The notes under the pieces: model-generated
Told to the model about the DNA's origin: nothing
The model's input: only the letters and a program-made list of their open reading frames with translations
The model's database searches: none
In this document: positions 16,132 to 25,173 of the stretch, piece by piece
How positions within the stretch are numbered: position 1 is the stretch's first letter
How the letters are laid out: each line of letters starts with the position of its first letter
DNA from: Thiotrichaceae bacterium
Lineage (GTDB): Bacteria > Pseudomonadota > Gammaproteobacteria > Beggiatoales > Beggiatoaceae
Direction: 5' to 3'
Assembly: GCA_028688145.1 (NCBI GenBank)
Contig: JAQTYU010000006.1
Coordinates: 62,001 to 126,000, forward strand
DNA: 64,000 nt
Translations under genes and position numbers: made by a program

Positions 16132-16159
16132 GTAATTTGATTTCCTCTTAATGAAAAAA

Positions 16160-16185
16160 ACCTCCCGCAATGGGAGGTGATTTTT
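16160..16185 (+). terminator. Terminator after nifS
   Basis: ACCTCCC-GCAAT-GGGAGGT (16160-16178) is followed by GATTTTT. Confidence 0.85.
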
Positions 16186-16255
16186 AATCAAGATTTGTTT
16201 TTAGAGCTTCAGTGATGTGGTAGTAGTACGTGTGTGGGAATTCGTTCCCGCTTTG

Positions 16256-16287
16256 GGTCGGCGATGGATCGCCGACCTGTTTTTTTT
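16256..16287 (+). terminator. Second terminator after nifS
   Basis: GGTCGGCGAT-GG-ATCGCCGACC (16256-16277) is followed by a run of eight or more T. It probably stops read-through towards the convergent gene at 16351. Confidence 0.88.
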
Positions 16288-16350
16288 AATCTTGCCCCAC
16301 TAATCTTATCTCATTCTTCTCGAATTTTCACATCATTTTAGATGTGCAGC

Positions 16351-16953
16351 TTAATTCAATCTACTTTGTTTGAGTCGTTCCATATATTCTAGTAGTTTGT
16401 CTTCAAACTCTTTTATGAAGGACTCATAAGTATTTTTACTGTCTAAATTTCTAGCTATTTTAATATCTTCTATAATCTCATAACACTCGTTGAGTGTAGC
16501 ACCATTAGCCCCATACAATATTCCCAGTGGCCATTCGTGAACACTATAATCAAACCACTTGATTTTCTTTGAAAGAAGTTCAGCTTTAATCTGTTCATCA
16601 TTTGGATATAAAACTAATAGTTGCTCTAACAGCATGTAATCGTTCTTAAAATCTATATGCTGCCAAAGTTTTTTAGCTTGATAAAGATTAGTTATAGTAC
16701 GAACTAACCAGCGTAAGCTCCAAGGATCATTACGTTGATAGCCATCTAAGAGAACGGGGAAAATTACATGTTCATAAAGTTGATAATGTATTTTATGAGC
16801 AGTAGCTGCATGTTTTAGATAGTGTTTCGTCCATATTAATTTATCATCTGATGATGAAAAAGATTCAATAAATAACTTTAATGCGTCAGAAGCTTCAGCA
16901 CGTTTACCTAATGCCAATAATTTCTGGAAATCTTCAAAATGTTTAATGTTCAT
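16351..16953 (-). CDS. Hypothetical helical protein
   Basis: The 200-residue soluble protein is predicted to be mostly helical: charged, Leu-rich, with no signal peptide or membrane segment. Features are the N-terminus MNIKHFEDFQKLLALGKRAE, several Trp, and a central DPWSLRWLVRTITNLYQAKK. I do not recognise a family. The size and acidic helical style are common among immunity-type and orphan accessory proteins, but no toxin gene lies next to it. It converges with nifS and has repeats and a decayed IS on its other side. Codon use is more AT-rich than in the nif genes, which hints at later acquisition. Confidence 0.7.
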   Translation of the reverse strand: MNIKHFEDFQKLLALGKRAEASDALKLFIESFSSSDDKLIWTKHYLKHAATAHKIHYQLYEHVIFPVLLDGYQRNDPWSLRWLVRTITNLYQAKKLWQHIDFKNDYMLLEQLLVLYPNDEQIKAELLSKKIKWFDYSVHEWPLGILYGANGATLNECYEIIEDIKIARNLDSKNTYESFIKEFEDKLLEYMERLKQSRLN

Positions 16954-17012
16954 TTTTTATGAATAATTTTAGGCGTTACGCAGTTGAAATCATAATTTCT
17001 TTATTTAAGCAC

Positions 17013-17089
17013 AATAGGATGTACCGACGAGAGGAGACGCATCAATCAAGATTGACAATGATGCGCTTCGTACCTCAGCACATCCTATT
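17013..17089. repeat. Palindromic dispersed-type repeat
   Basis: The ends AATAGGATGT and ACATCCTATT are inverted, and inside GACGCATCA faces TGATGCGC, so the stretch could form a long interrupted hairpin. It carries no gene; a frame across it is an artefact of the repeat. Just after it, 17190-17214 is a partial copy of the palindrome found at 36787-36900. Confidence 0.6.
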
Positions 17090-17215
17090 AGCTTTTACAG
17101 GTGTTTTTCCGATTCTTTGTGAAAATATCATGGTTGAAAATAAAGCTTATAAATGGTGAGAGAAGTTTAGCACAATAGGATGCAAGGATTGTCTGAATCA
17201 GGATTTATAGAACCC

Positions 17216-17733
17216 ATTTGAAGTCTTTGGTAAGATGTAAAATATGACGAATAGAGAATCAAAACGAGATAAAATGAGTTCTTATTCCAGATTCAACAGT
17301 CTATTGGCATTACAAACAATGGCGGGCTACGGGTGTCATCATAATGGTGGATTCCCAAGCGGTGAAAAACACCTGTCTCGCCAGTCTTCAAAGCAAGGGC
17401 TTTTGTTTTTACAAAGCCACCCATGGTATTAAAAGACACTTAGCGGTGGATAGTTTAGGCTTTTCCTTGTTCACGCACTGTACAAAAGCCAATATCAGCG
17501 ATGACGTGACGTAGGTTTGATTGAGATGTTCAAGCAGAATCTCGATTATTTCAGGGACAAACCGCTAAAGAATTAGAGAAGTTTCACCCTGAAATCAGGG
17601 ATAAACTCCAATTTGAGTTATCGCCCAAACCCTCAAAACAAGAAAAGTTAGCCGACGGGAAATCAGGTTTTGTGCCCGTCAAGGCGAGGTGGGTGGTAGA
17701 ACGTTCTAATAAAGATTCCAAATCAGTTCTATA
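17216..17733 (+). mobile_element. IS5-family element copy 2, heavily deleted (518 bp)
   Basis: The inverted ends are TATAGAACCCATTTGAAGTC (17216-17235) and GATTCCAAATCAGTTCTATA (17714-17733). Only scraps of the transposase remain: NGGFPSGEK, THGIKRHLAVDSLGF, DKLQFELSPKPSKQEK and ARWVVERSN, in mixed frames. The joint near 17290 between the left end and the YWHYKQW region is the same as in copy 1. The two thus descend from one deleted element that could still move, presumably using transposase supplied in trans. Confidence 0.85.
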
Positions 17734-17815
17734 AACCTTACTCCTTTAGCCGTACTTAATCTTTAAATCCCATATTTTCAAAGATGGGCGTTTATCCAGA
17801 GGTATTTTCCACACA

Positions 17816-18178
17816 ATGAAAGCACGCGGTTTCACTCTGCTAGAAGTGTTAATTGCTTTAGCGGTGCTGGGTATTTCTCTGGCAGCCGCGCTCAAAGCCA
17901 GCAGCCAGCAAGCCGATGTCACACGCCTCTTGCAAGAAAAAACTTTTGCGCATTGGGTGGCAATGAATGTGTTGACGGAAATTCAAGTGCGTCAAACTTT
18001 TCTCGCTGTCGGCAAAACCACGGGTAACGTCACCCTTGCTAATCAAGAATGGTTTTGGACAAGCATGGTGACTGACACCATGGATAAAGATATACGCCGT
18101 GTCGATGTCTCCGTCAGCAACAGCCGCGAGGCAAAACAGGCGGTAAGTGTGTTGGTGGGATTTATCAGTGTGCATTGA
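17816..18178 (+). CDS. gspI: Type II secretion minor pseudopilin GspI
   Basis: The 120-residue protein starts MKARGFTLLEVLIALAVLGI, a class III leader cleaved after Gly5, with Glu5 of the mature protein present. The globular part is the size expected for GspI, which caps the type II secretion pseudopilus with GspJ and GspK. None of those partners is adjacent: an IS remnant ends 82 bases upstream and a broken gene lies downstream. The assignment to GspI rather than another type IV pilin-like protein rests on the MxxxGFTLLEVLIALAVL pattern and length. Confidence 0.8.
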   Translation: MKARGFTLLEVLIALAVLGISLAAALKASSQQADVTRLLQEKTFAHWVAMNVLTEIQVRQTFLAVGKTTGNVTLANQEWFWTSMVTDTMDKDIRRVDVSVSNSREAKQAVSVLVGFISVH

Positions 18179-18250
18179 TAATGTGATTCTGCAATCTTCA
18201 GCATGTGAAAGAATTTAAATTGATTAAACGCTTTCACAACTCGCCTCAAG

Positions 18251-18986
18251 TTACGGCGTTCTAACCTGCCCTAAGGTCATAATATATTCAGTTTGCCACA
18301 ATGCTAAACCTGTTTCTTGCGCTGTAATTTGAATGGATTTCACGGTGTTAGCCTTTGAAATATCCTTTTCATAAAGTTGTGCGAAATCTTTGTAATTCTC
18401 AACCAAAATTTCCAGCGGACTCAATTTAAAAAGAATGCTGACTAAGCGACCTAATACCGAAGGCTTGATTTCAAGCCGTGCAAACACTGGATAATCTGAG
18501 GGGGGCAGTTGTACTTTTTCTCCTAAAGTATGCAGGACACTTTTTGAGGACATGAAAACATTATCGCCCTCATTTTCGAGATTTGTCCGTTTACGTAATA
18601 CAAGACATCATGCCCGATAACACCCCGCAAAGCACAATCAGCCAATATCCTTGCACGCCTCGCATTAACCATATTAAGGCAAACCAGTAGGATAAAGCTA
18701 AATATAAGCTTCCCCATAACATCATGCTGTCCGTTGCAGGATGATATGACTGACTATAAATAGCAGCATAAGGATCAAAGGTAAAAATAATATCTGTTCC
18801 AAACCGCAAACTCTGTGCGACCGCTTGATTTAAAGCGAGCATCCAAGAAGCATCGATTCCACTAGCGTGAATTTCTGGTGTAAATGGTACAAAAGTCACA
18901 ATCGAGGTAATTAACGATAATAATGCTAATCCTACCGTTCCTATCTGTTCTCGAGACATTACCCGAAAAATATCAAGTACAGCCAT
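18251..18986 (-). pseudogene. Broken polytopic membrane protein gene
   Basis: The 5' part (18986-18591) codes 131 residues with three or four membrane helices and the stretch FTFDPYAAIYSQSYHPATDS, then stops. The 3' part (18553-18251) codes a 100-residue piece, beginning in another frame and ending LGQVRTP. The two parts look like the beginning and end of one large membrane protein of glycosyltransferase-39-like style, with the middle deleted. I recognise the pattern only loosely, so the family is uncertain. The 5' part still has a proper start. Confidence 0.55.
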
Positions 18987-19101
18987 TAGTTAGCTCTTTT
19001 TTACAATTTAATTTTCTTTAAAAATATCCAAAATAAAAGCAGAATTAGCTTCACTGAGTGACAGCTAATTCTGCTTTCTTAAGGCTAAAGCCGCGAGATT
19101 G

Positions 19102-22100
19102 TTACTTGCGGCGCAAATCTAAAGTATAAGGATAATCGGCATTCTTCTCTTCAAGCGGCGGTTGCATCACCCCAATACGGCTACCCTGTGGATAGAAGCC
19201 TGCCAAACCCTTGAACCATTCGGGCGGTTGAATCGAGCGCGGGGTGTGACCCATTGCTTCAAAGCGCGAAATCCGACGCGATTCCGCTTCATAAGCATTA
19301 ATCGGGAAAGCGTTGTAACTCAGTCCACCAGGATGTGCCACATGATAAGTACAGCCACCAATTGCGCGCCCGTTCCAAGTATCTACCAAGTCAAACACTA
19401 ACGGCACATGCACAGGAATCGTAGGATGCAACGCAGTCGGGGGTTGCCATGCACGATAACGCACCCCAGCCACATATTCGCCTTGAACACCTGTTGCGTG
19501 TAAAGGCACACGTCGCCCATTACATACCAACACATGACGGCTATCAGTCATGCCTGTGACTTTGACTTGCACGCGTTCTACGGAAGAATCTACATAACGC
19601 GCCGTGCCTGAACCTGTCACTTCTTCGCCCAACACATGCCACGGTTCAATTGCCATGTGAATATCAATACTGATGTCGCCAATTTGCACCGAGCCATAAT
19701 GCGGATAACGGAATTCAAAGAACGGGTCAAACCAATCCAATTGGAAGGGATAACCTTCTTGTTGCAATTCCTTCACGATTTCTTTGATGTCTTCACGCGC
19801 ATAATGCGGCAACATAAAGCGGTCGTGTAATTCCGTGCCCCAACGTACCAGAGAATGGTTATAAGGCTTTTTCCAGAACCGCATTACCAGCGTCCGAATC
19901 AGCAACATTTGCATCAAGCTCATGTGCGGGTGCGGGGGCATTTCAAAACCACGCAGTTCTAATAAACCTAAGCGTCCCGTGGTGCTGTCAGGAGAATACA
20001 GCTTATCAATGCAGAATTCTGCGCGGTGAGTATTGCCCGTTAAATCCACCAACAAATTGCGCAACAAACGATCCACCAACCACGGCGCGGCGACTTCGCC
20101 GACAGGCATTCTTTGAAAGGCAATTTCCAATTCATACAAGCTTTCATTACGCGCTTCATCAACCCGTGGGGCTTGGCTGGTGGGGCCGATAAACATCCCT
20201 GAAAACACATAAGACAAGCTGGGATGATGTTGCCAATAGGTAATTAAACTGCGTAACACATCAGGGCGACGCAACAAGGGGCTGTCAATCGCCTGTGCCG
20301 CGCCCAAAGTGACATGATTACCGCCGCCCGTGCCCGTGTGTCGCCCGTCAAGCATGAATTTTTCCGTGCCCAAACGTGATAAATGCGCTTGTTCATACAG
20401 AATTTCCGTGTTGCTGACTAATTCATTCCAGCTATTGGCGGGATGAATATTGACTTCAATTACGCCAGGGTCAGGGCTGACCGAAAGTTTTTGTAAACGC
20501 GGATCGCGGGGAGGTTCGTAACCTTCCACAAATACAGGCATATTTAAATCTTTTGCCGTGGCTTCAATGCTGGCAATCAGGTCTAAATAATGTTCCAAAT
20601 GAGTCAGCGGCGGCAAGAATAAATACATGTGCCCATCACGCGCTTCCACACATAAAGCAGTGTGGGACACTTGAGTATAAAATTCCTCAGTGCGCGTTTC
20701 GACATTTTCCTCTTCATCGTCTGCAACTTGTTGTTGCACCGATTGTTGGTCAGGTTTACGCGCTTCCCAAGCACTGTAACGCTGTGCGACTTCGCCATGA
20801 AAATCCTGCAACGGCGGATGCTCATCGAAAGGACTGCGTTCAACACGAATTTCGCGTTTATCCAAGGCAACCCAAGGAATCGATTCCAAAGGCAAACGTA
20901 AACCCACAGGCGAATCGCCGGGGGAGAGATATAATGCGCCGCGTCTAAATTCCCACGGCGTGCTGCGCCAGCCTGAATAATTCCAATGCAAGGGCAACAC
21001 ATAACCTGACGGCTCGTCTAAACCCCGCGCCAACAATTTCGCCAAACGTAAACGTTCTTGACCATCTTTTAAATTTGCTTTGAGCGGGTCAAGATTGGCG
21101 GGCACATTGCCTTCTTTCCACATGTAGTACAGTGCGTCTTCCATTGCGGGCTGAATATGGGCGGGATTGACTTGCAGGCGATGGGTCAATTCTTCCATAA
21201 ACCGCTTGGCATCGGCGGTGGTGAACTTGGTTTTAATTTTTTCGTCGGCAATCAGGCTCGTGTCATTCCAAATCGGCACGTTATCCTTGCGCCAGAAACA
21301 GTTAATAATCCAACGTGGCAAGGGTTCACCGGGATACCATTTTCCCTGACCATAATGCAGTAATGCGCCTTCGCTAAATTTCTCACGCAGACGTTGTAAC
21401 AAAGTTTCTGCTAAACCGCGCTTAGTCGGCCCCAAAGCGGCGGTATTCCATTCGCTGCCTTCCATGTCGTCCACAGAAACGAAAGTCGGCTCACCGCCCA
21501 TCGTCAAGCGCACGTCGTGGGCTTCTAATTCTGCATCGACTTTATGCCCCAAGGCATTAATCGCCGTCCATTGCATTTCAGAGTAGGGTTTGGTGACGCG
21601 GGGGTCTTCGTGAATGCGTTGTACTTTATTATGGAAGTCGAAAGTGACTTCACATTTATCCATTGCGCCAGTCACAGGGGCAGCATTGCCAAAATCAGGC
21701 GTGCACGCTAAGGGAATATGTCCTTCGCCTGCAAACAAGCCTGAAGTCGGGTCTAAACCCACCCAGCCCGCGCCCGGAATAAATAATTCTGTCCATGCGT
21801 GTAAATCAGTGAAGTCTACTTCAGTGCCTGAAGGGCCATCTAAAGATTTCACGTCCGCCGTCAATTGCACCAAGTAACCTGAAACGAAACGCGCCGCTAA
21901 ACCCAAATGCCGCAGAATTTGCACCAGCAACCACGCGGTGTCCCGACAAGACCCTGAACGCTTGGTTAAGGTTTCTTCACAGGTTTGTACGCCCGGTTCC
22001 ATGCGCAAAGTGTAACTAATATCTTGTTGCAAACGCTGATTGATGGCGACTAAAAAGTCGACCATGCGAATTTTTTTCTCGCGGTCGATAGGGCGCAACC

Positions 22101-22488
22101 ATTCGGTGAGCAATTTACCCTTTTCGGTAATTTCTAAATACGGCACGAGTTCTTTCGCAAGCTTTTCATCGTATTTAAAAGGGTAATTTTCAGCATATTC
22201 TTCTAGGAAGAAGTCGAAGGGATTAATCACCGTCATTTCGGCGATGACACTCACTTCAATAGACATTTCCGTGACTTTTTCAGGAAAAACTACCCGCGCC
22301 AAATAATTGCCGAATGGGTCTTGCTGCCAATTGAGGAAGTGATCTTTAGGTTCAATTTTCAGCGAGTACGCATGAATCGGGGTGCGACAATGCGCTGCAG
22401 GGCGTAGGCGAATGACGTGGGGGGAAAGATTGATCGGTCGATCAAAACAGTAGCGGGTGTAATGATTTAGTGCAACTCGAATAGCCAT
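19102..22488 (-). CDS. Transglutaminase-like/DUF2126 (putative amidoligase) protein
   Basis: This large 1128-residue cytoplasmic protein has a bacterial transglutaminase-like N-terminal beta domain in residues 1-120. A transglutaminase core at about 150-260 has Cys181 in KRSGSCRDTAWLL, His230 in DLHAWTEL and Asp246 in GLDPTSG as the catalytic triad. It continues as DUF2126 with ETLLQRLREKF, RHTGTGGGNHVTLG and ELRGFEMPPHPHM. The fusion is a known family of about 1100 residues, often next to circularly permuted ATP-grasp and 'alpha-E' genes, suggesting peptide-bond formation or modification. Those partners are not in this window. Reaction and substrate are unknown. The upstream gap 22489-22837 holds no gene. 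Confidence 0.88.
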   Translation of the reverse strand: MAIRVALNHYTRYCFDRPINLSPHVIRLRPAAHCRTPIHAYSLKIEPKDHFLNWQQDPFGNYLARVVFPEKVTEMSIEVSVIAEMTVINPFDFFLEEYAENYPFKYDEKLAKELVPYLEITEKGKLLTEWLRPIDREKKIRMVDFLVAINQRLQQDISYTLRMEPGVQTCEETLTKRSGSCRDTAWLLVQILRHLGLAARFVSGYLVQLTADVKSLDGPSGTEVDFTDLHAWTELFIPGAGWVGLDPTSGLFAGEGHIPLACTPDFGNAAPVTGAMDKCEVTFDFHNKVQRIHEDPRVTKPYSEMQWTAINALGHKVDAELEAHDVRLTMGGEPTFVSVDDMEGSEWNTAALGPTKRGLAETLLQRLREKFSEGALLHYGQGKWYPGEPLPRWIINCFWRKDNVPIWNDTSLIADEKIKTKFTTADAKRFMEELTHRLQVNPAHIQPAMEDALYYMWKEGNVPANLDPLKANLKDGQERLRLAKLLARGLDEPSGYVLPLHWNYSGWRSTPWEFRRGALYLSPGDSPVGLRLPLESIPWVALDKREIRVERSPFDEHPPLQDFHGEVAQRYSAWEARKPDQQSVQQQVADDEEENVETRTEEFYTQVSHTALCVEARDGHMYLFLPPLTHLEHYLDLIASIEATAKDLNMPVFVEGYEPPRDPRLQKLSVSPDPGVIEVNIHPANSWNELVSNTEILYEQAHLSRLGTEKFMLDGRHTGTGGGNHVTLGAAQAIDSPLLRRPDVLRSLITYWQHHPSLSYVFSGMFIGPTSQAPRVDEARNESLYELEIAFQRMPVGEVAAPWLVDRLLRNLLVDLTGNTHRAEFCIDKLYSPDSTTGRLGLLELRGFEMPPHPHMSLMQMLLIRTLVMRFWKKPYNHSLVRWGTELHDRFMLPHYAREDIKEIVKELQQEGYPFQLDWFDPFFEFRYPHYGSVQIGDISIDIHMAIEPWHVLGEEVTGSGTARYVDSSVERVQVKVTGMTDSRHVLVCNGRRVPLHATGVQGEYVAGVRYRAWQPPTALHPTIPVHVPLVFDLVDTWNGRAIGGCTYHVAHPGGLSYNAFPINAYEAESRRISRFEAMGHTPRSIQPPEWFKGLAGFYPQGSRIGVMQPPLEEKNADYPYTLDLRRK

Positions 22489-22752
22489 AATAAGTACCAG
22501 TCATCCATTTAACATGCCGTTACGGCATCGCAGAAAGAAATGGGCGTTCGCCAACAAGAATTTCGCTAGAATATAAAAATTTTGCTGCAAGTGCAAAATC
22601 CTTGAAACGGGGTCTATTTCTCAGTTTAAAATTTTGTAGTTTGTAGTATCTACGCGCCTTCAACAAAATACTAGGCTTATATTGCGTTTTGATGTTTTTA
22701 AAGCTGTTTTTAAACAAGCTCCCAAACTTTGTTTCAAAGCCATTAAGTTTTC

Positions 22753-22781
22753 CTCGTTCCCAAACAGAGTTTGGGAACGAG
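22753..22781. repeat. Palindromic repeat CTCGTTCCCAAA
   Basis: CTCGTTCCCAAA and TTTGGGAACGAG are perfect inverted 12-mers around CAGAG. It is a typical intergenic repeat and carries no gene. Confidence 0.6.
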
Positions 22782-22837
22782 AACAAGGGAAAGTTTAAAT
22801 AAAATTGCGAGTAACTATCGTTAAACAGTTCCCACAT

Positions 22838-22853
22838 TGTTCGCTTTATTACA
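22838..22853 (+). promoter_or_regulatory. NifA upstream activating sequence before nifN
   Basis: TGT-TCGCTTTATT-ACA fits TGT-N10-ACA. It is 44 bases upstream of the -24 element, closer than usual, so confidence is moderate. Confidence 0.55.
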
Positions 22854-22897
22854 AAATGAGCTATTCTTAAATCCTATAAAATCAATAAATTAATCGA

Positions 22898-22913
22898 TGG
22901 CATAAGCGTTGCT
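22898..22913 (+). promoter_or_regulatory. Sigma-54 promoter of nifNX
   Basis: TGGCATAAGCGTTGCT fits TGGCAC-N5-TTGCW with one change (CAT for CAC). Transcription would begin near 22924, so any start codon at or before 22913 cannot be used. That fixes nifN translation at 22976 or 22979. Confidence 0.88.
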
Positions 22914-22978
22914 TGTCAAAAAGAAAAGTTATTTTCTATACACACGACCGCATTATACAGCACGCTATAGAGGGCATG

Positions 22979-24403
22979 ATGGCTGAAATCATAAGACGTA
23001 ACAAAGCCTTATCCGTGAGTCCGATTAAGACCAGCCAACCCATTGGCGCATCCTTGGCATTTTTAGGCATTAATAAAGCCATTCCGATGATGCACGGTTC
23101 ACAAGGCTGTACCGCATTTGGTAAAGTATTTTTCGTGCGCCACTTCCGCGAACCGATTCCTTTGCAAACCACTGCGATGGACCAAGTCGCCAGCATTATG
23201 GGCGCGGATGATAATATCGTAGAAGGCTTAAAAGCGATTGCTGAAAAGTCAAAACCCGCGCTGATTGGTTTAGTCACCACAGGCTTATCTGAAATGCAAG
23301 GCACGGATATTAAAGGTGCGGTGCGCAAATTTCGCCAAACTTATCCAGAATATGCCGCAGTCGCGGTGATTCCTGTGAACACGCCTGATTTTGTGGGCTG
23401 TTTGGAAACGGGGTTTTCCCACGCGATTGAAGCCTTATTATCCGAACTTGTGCCCAGTGCAAAAACTGAAGGCGTGCAAGTCGGCAAACGCCAACATCAA
23501 GTGACGATTTTAGCAGGCGCAATGCTCACCCCTAGCGATGTTGAATTGTTAAAAGAAACTGTCGAAAGTTTCGGGCTGCGTCCTATCGTTTTACCTGACA
23601 TTGGCGATTCTTTAGATGGTCACGCGCCTGAAGAAAATTACACCAGCACACCTTTAACCACGGGCGGCACTTCAGTTTCTGAAATCAGCAGCTTGGGCAT
23701 GTCGGTTGCAACGTTGGTGATTGGACATTCCTTGCGCAAAGCGGGCGCATGGTTGCAAACGCAGACTGAAGTCCCCAGTTATTATTTTGATAACTTGATG
23801 GGCTTAGCGGCGTTTGATGAATTTTTATTCACCCTGCAACAAATCAGCGGTGTTGCCGTGCCTGCCAAATTTGAGCGGCAACGCACCCAATTGCAAGATG
23901 CGATGTTAGACACGCATTTTATGCTCGGGCAAATGCGGGTGGCGGTTGCGGCTGATCCTGATGAACTTTATTGTTTTAGCCAGTTGATTGAAAGCATGGG
24001 CGGGGAATTAGTCGCGGCGGTTGTGCCAGCGGGTGCGGCAGTGTTGGAAAAAGTCGCGATTGCGCAGGTTAAAATCGGCGATTTGGAAGATTTAGAAATC
24101 ATGGCGCGTGAAAAGAAGGCGCAATTATTAATCGGTAATTCTCATACGGTGGATTCTGCGGAGCGTTTGGGCGTTCCCGTATTGCGTGCCAGCTTTCCAC
24201 AATATGATTATGTGGGCGGCTATCAACGCTTATGGATTGGCTATAAAGGCACGCGTCAAACCTTGTTTGACTTGGCAAATCTCATGCTGAGCCATCATGC
24301 TCAACATGAAATTCATCCTTATCATTCGATCTATAGCCAAAAATTCGATACGGAGGAAACGACCCATGAACCTGAGAAGACGCTTGCGAGTAGCCGCGTT
24401 TGA
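22979..24403 (+). CDS. nifN: Nitrogenase FeMo-cofactor scaffold subunit NifN
   Basis: The 474-residue protein, read from ATG 22979, starts MAEIIRRNKALSVSPIKTSQ, the normal NifN beginning, with AGAGGG just before. The frame extends upstream to 22913, but that part overlaps the sigma-54 promoter. NifN pairs with NifE to form the scaffold on which the FeMo-cofactor precursor is completed. Family blocks are HGSQGCTAFGKV, VRHFREPIPLQTTAMDQV, TGLSEMQG and the VGGYQRLWIGYKG end. NifE is not adjacent: upstream is the large transglutaminase gene on the other strand. NifX follows with a 38-base overlap. Confidence 0.94.
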   Translation: MAEIIRRNKALSVSPIKTSQPIGASLAFLGINKAIPMMHGSQGCTAFGKVFFVRHFREPIPLQTTAMDQVASIMGADDNIVEGLKAIAEKSKPALIGLVTTGLSEMQGTDIKGAVRKFRQTYPEYAAVAVIPVNTPDFVGCLETGFSHAIEALLSELVPSAKTEGVQVGKRQHQVTILAGAMLTPSDVELLKETVESFGLRPIVLPDIGDSLDGHAPEENYTSTPLTTGGTSVSEISSLGMSVATLVIGHSLRKAGAWLQTQTEVPSYYFDNLMGLAAFDEFLFTLQQISGVAVPAKFERQRTQLQDAMLDTHFMLGQMRVAVAADPDELYCFSQLIESMGGELVAAVVPAGAAVLEKVAIAQVKIGDLEDLEIMAREKKAQLLIGNSHTVDSAERLGVPVLRASFPQYDYVGGYQRLWIGYKGTRQTLFDLANLMLSHHAQHEIHPYHSIYSQKFDTEETTHEPEKTLASSRV

Positions 24404-24851
24404 TGTGGAGGATAAATTTGTGGAAGCCGCGTTAAAAATCGCGTTTGCGAGCAGTGATATGCAACATGTGAATCAACATTTCGGTTCTGCGGAATCGTTT
24501 GTGATTTATGCTGTGGATTTGGAACAAGCAATTTTATTGGAAGTTGCCCAGTTCGATAAATACGAACAAGACGGCAATGAAGATAAATTACAGGCAAAAA
24601 TTGATTTGTTGGAAGGCTGCACGGCGGTATATTGCCAAGCGGTGGGTGCGTCTGCGATTCGTCAATTACAGATGAAAAGCATTCAGCCTGTGAAAGTCAG
24701 TGAAGGCGCGGACATTAAAGAATTGGTTGCCGCCTTCCAAGATGAATTACGCGCAGGACCTTCTGCGTGGCTTGCTAAAGCAATTGAGCGTCAAAAATTG
24801 CCTGAGCGTGGGCGTTTTGATGACATGGCAGCAGAAGAGTGGAATGAGTAG
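24366..24851 (+). CDS. nifX: NifX, FeMo-cofactor precursor carrier
   Basis: The 161-residue protein starts at 24366 (MNLRRRLRVAAFDVEDKFVE) behind GGAGG; an in-frame ATG at 24297 lies deep inside nifN and is not used. It is a NifX/NafY-type dinitrogenase Fe-Mo cofactor-binding fold with LKIAFASSDMQHVNQHFGSA and CTAVYCQAVGASAIRQL (Cys in the ligand loop). Length is normal. It carries the NifB-co/VK-cluster between NifB, NifEN and the apo-enzyme. The overlap with nifN implies coupled translation under the same NifA/sigma-54 promoter. Confidence 0.93.
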   Translation: MNLRRRLRVAAFDVEDKFVEAALKIAFASSDMQHVNQHFGSAESFVIYAVDLEQAILLEVAQFDKYEQDGNEDKLQAKIDLLEGCTAVYCQAVGASAIRQLQMKSIQPVKVSEGADIKELVAAFQDELRAGPSAWLAKAIERQKLPERGRFDDMAAEEWNE

Positions 24852-24900
24852 GATTTAATAGATAGCCTCTAAATCTTATGCTCACTGTGCCCCTTTAAAA

Positions 24901-24953
24901 GCAGCCCCTAAATCCCCTAAAGGGGACTTAAAAGACAAAATCTTTTATGTTTA
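24901..24953. repeat. Dispersed CCCCTAAA-type repeat, partial copy
   Basis: GCAGCCCCTAAATCCCCTAA then AGGGGACTTAAAAGACAAAATC is the left half of the family seen at 6383. The right half has been replaced by the element starting at 24955. Confidence 0.7.
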
Positions 24954-24954
24954 G

Positions 24955-25052
24955 CGTAGGGTGCATAAGGCGTAGCCGCCATGCACCTTTTAGGAATTTA
25001 CACAATTTTTGCAAATTGCAAGGTGTATGGCGCGATGCTTATACACCCTACG
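24955..25052. repeat. Palindromic repeat, CGTAGGGTGCATAAGGCGTA type
   Basis: The ends CGTAGGGTG... and ...CACCCTACG are inverted, with further matched parts inside (GCGTAGCCGCCATGCACC facing GGTGTATGGCGCGATGC). A relative follows IS copy 3 at 55923-55995. It carries no gene. Confidence 0.65.
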
Positions 25053-25131
25053 AACTGACTGTACAAAAATCTCGCAAGAAACCCCTTTCATAAAAGCCTT
25101 CACAATCTTTATCCTTCCTCTGCAAAAATAG

Positions 25132-25137
25132 TATAAT
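25132..25137 (+). promoter_or_regulatory. -10 element upstream of gap
   Basis: A perfect TATAAT lies 37 bases before the start codon, which also has GCAGGAGAG as ribosome site. The -35 region is unclear (TTTATC near 25108). Confidence 0.5.
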
Positions 25138-25173
25138 GTTCTGCTTTATGACGCAGATGCAGGAGAGTAAGGA

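Noticed and set aside
16959..17159. 66-residue plus-strand frame
   Set aside because: It crosses a palindromic repeat and has no ribosome site or recognisable product.
22520..22837. 105-residue minus-strand frame
   Set aside because: It has no ribosome site or family, runs through a CTCGTTCCCAAA palindrome, and lies in the nifN control region.
22913..22978. N-terminal extension of nifN from TTG 22913
   Set aside because: The codon is at the edge of the sigma-54 -12 element, so it would not be in the mRNA; NifN homologs begin at MAEIIRRNK.
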